A program made the translations under genes and the position numbers. A DNA stretch of 6,880 nt from Actinomycetes bacterium (GTDB taxonomy: Bacteria; Actinomycetota; Actinomycetes; Propionibacteriales; Nocardioidaceae): contig JAEZEJ010000043.1 in assembly GCA_023417775.1 (NCBI GenBank), positions 1 to 6,880 of the forward strand, given 5' to 3'. Positions 6,065-6,880 of this stretch are shown here, piece after piece. Position 1 is the first letter of the stretch; the number at the start of each line of letters is the position of its first letter. Under the pieces are notes generated by a model, which worked only from the letters and a program-made list of their open reading frames with translations, ran no database searches and was not told the DNA's origin.

Positions 6065-6880
6065 CGGCACGATCCTCCTCGCTCAATGAGGCACGCCGCT
6101 CCCGCGACCTCGACGAGGTCGCCGGGGGAGCGGTCGACCTCGTCGTCATCGGCGGAGGCGTCACCGGTGCGGGCGTGGCGCTCGATGCCGCCGTGCGCGG
6201 ACTCTCCGTCGTGTTGCTCGAGGCCCAGGACCTCGCCTTCGGCACCAGCCGCTGGAGCTCCAAGCTGGTCCACGGCGGGCTGCGCTATCTCGGCACCGGT
6301 GATGTCGATGTCGCCTATGAGAGCGCCATCGAGCGCCACCACCTGATGACGGCGATCGCGCCGCACCTCATCCGGCCGCTGCCGAATGTCTTCCCCGAGC
6401 TGCCGTCGATGGACCGCCGGCACGCCGCGCTGGTCCGCGTCGGGCACTGGGGCGGCGACGCGTTGCGCCGGGCGGCGCGGACCCCCGGCGCCCTGCTGCC
6501 ACGTCCTGACCGCATCGATGCGGCGATGGTCGAGCGGTACGCGCCCACCGTGCGTCGCGAGGGGCTGCGCGGCGGACTGCGCTTCTGGGACGGCCAGCTG
6601 GTCGACGACGCGCGACTCGTCGTCGCGATCGCCCGCACGGCCGCCTACTACGGCGCCCGCATCCTCACGCGCGCTCGTGTGCTGTCGGCATCGGGCGAGG
6701 GTGTCCGGGTGCGCGACGAGCGGGACGGCGCCGAGTTCGACCTCTCCGCGCGCACGGTGATCAACGCCGCCGGCGTGTGGGCGGGTTCGCTCGCGCGGGA
6801 CATCTCCCTGCGGCCGAGCCGCGGCACCCACCTGGTCATGTCGCAGCGGACCTTCGGCGGTCTGTCCGCCTCGCTCATGG
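6061..6880 (+). CDS. glpD: FAD-dependent glycerol-3-phosphate dehydrogenase, 5' part
   Basis: Only the first 273 codons are present; the gene continues past the window end, and the full family length is just over 500 residues. GlpD is a peripheral membrane flavoenzyme that oxidises sn-glycerol-3-phosphate to dihydroxyacetone phosphate and passes electrons to the quinone pool. The visible features are the FAD dinucleotide-binding fold VDLVVIGGGVTGAGVALDAA (25-44) with GxGxxG, an acidic residue at the end of the second strand (Glu54), the family signature GTSRWSSKLVHGGLRYL (61-77), DGQLVDDARLVVAIARTA (177-194), INAAGVWAG (234-242) and RPSRGTHLV (251-259). The start overlaps the TetR stop as ATGA and has no ribosome binding site of its own, so translation probably depends on coupling to the regulator gene. 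From memory it resembles M. tuberculosis GlpD1 (Rv2249c), including its N-terminal LNEARRSRDL-like stretch. The frame is intact throughout the visible part. Confidence 0.95.
   Translation, partial: MTARSSSLNEARRSRDLDEVAGGAVDLVVIGGGVTGAGVALDAAVRGLSVVLLEAQDLAFGTSRWSSKLVHGGLRYLGTGDVDVAYESAIERHHLMTAIAPHLIRPLPNVFPELPSMDRRHAALVRVGHWGGDALRRAARTPGALLPRPDRIDAAMVERYAPTVRREGLRGGLRFWDGQLVDDARLVVAIARTAAYYGARILTRARVLSASGEGVRVRDERDGAEFDLSARTVINAAGVWAGSLARDISLRPSRGTHLVMSQRTFGGLSASLM

Noticed and set aside
5396..6070. N-terminal extension of the flavoprotein by 225 residues
   Set aside because: It is antisense to the complete TetR gene and lacks FAD-oxidase sequence; the start at 5395 follows a good promoter.
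5812..6831. 339-residue - strand opening opposite TetR and glpD
   Set aside because: It is a shadow of the glpD and TetR coding frames, with no recognisable domain.
1..6880. CRISPR arrays, tRNA or rRNA genes, transposases, defence or phage genes
   Set aside because: None was seen on either strand; the window is filled by ordinary metabolic, transport and regulatory genes.

Overview
This is a dense, high-GC stretch of bacterial chromosome with seven protein genes and almost no non-coding DNA. GC-rich codon use, candidate leaderless starts (TANNNT boxes placed 6-7 nt before an ATG) and gene order all point to an actinobacterium. The arrangement 'glpD and a TetR regulator one way, a flavoprotein and a diacylglycerol-kinase-like gene the other way' matches my memory of the Mycobacterium tuberculosis Rv2249c-Rv2252 region. 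I therefore infer a mycolic-acid-type relative such as Gordonia, Dietzia, Williamsia or Rhodococcus. The genus itself cannot be fixed from the sequence.

Left block (1-2111, + strand): the ATPase and permease genes of a CUT2-class (xylose/ribose-type) sugar ABC importer, overlapping by ATGA. The substrate-binding protein gene is not in the window. It would be expected upstream, beyond an odd tract of G and C homopolymers at 18-58. A large imperfect inverted repeat (2168-2222) after the permease probably ends this operon.

Middle (2286-2849, + strand): an unidentified six-helix membrane protein, probably translated from a leaderless mRNA. It converges on the next block with a 25-bp gap.

Right block (2875-6880): a divergent lipid/glycerol-phosphate locus. 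On the - strand, a flavoprotein of the alkyl-DHAP synthase type is followed 1 nt later by a diacylglycerol/lipid-kinase-family gene. On the + strand, a TetR regulator overlaps by ATGA with glpD (FAD-dependent glycerol-3-phosphate dehydrogenase), which runs off the window end. Only 15 bp separate the two divergent start codons. That gap holds overlapping -10 boxes and no Shine-Dalgarno sequence on either side.

The enzymes share one substrate theme. GlpD makes DHAP from glycerol-3-phosphate, alkyl-DHAP synthases use acyl-DHAP, and diacylglycerol kinase makes phosphatidic acid. A coordinated glycerolipid or ether-lipid-like function under the TetR regulator is the most interesting hypothesis here, but it is inference. 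No acyl-DHAP acyltransferase or fatty-alcohol-forming gene is visible.
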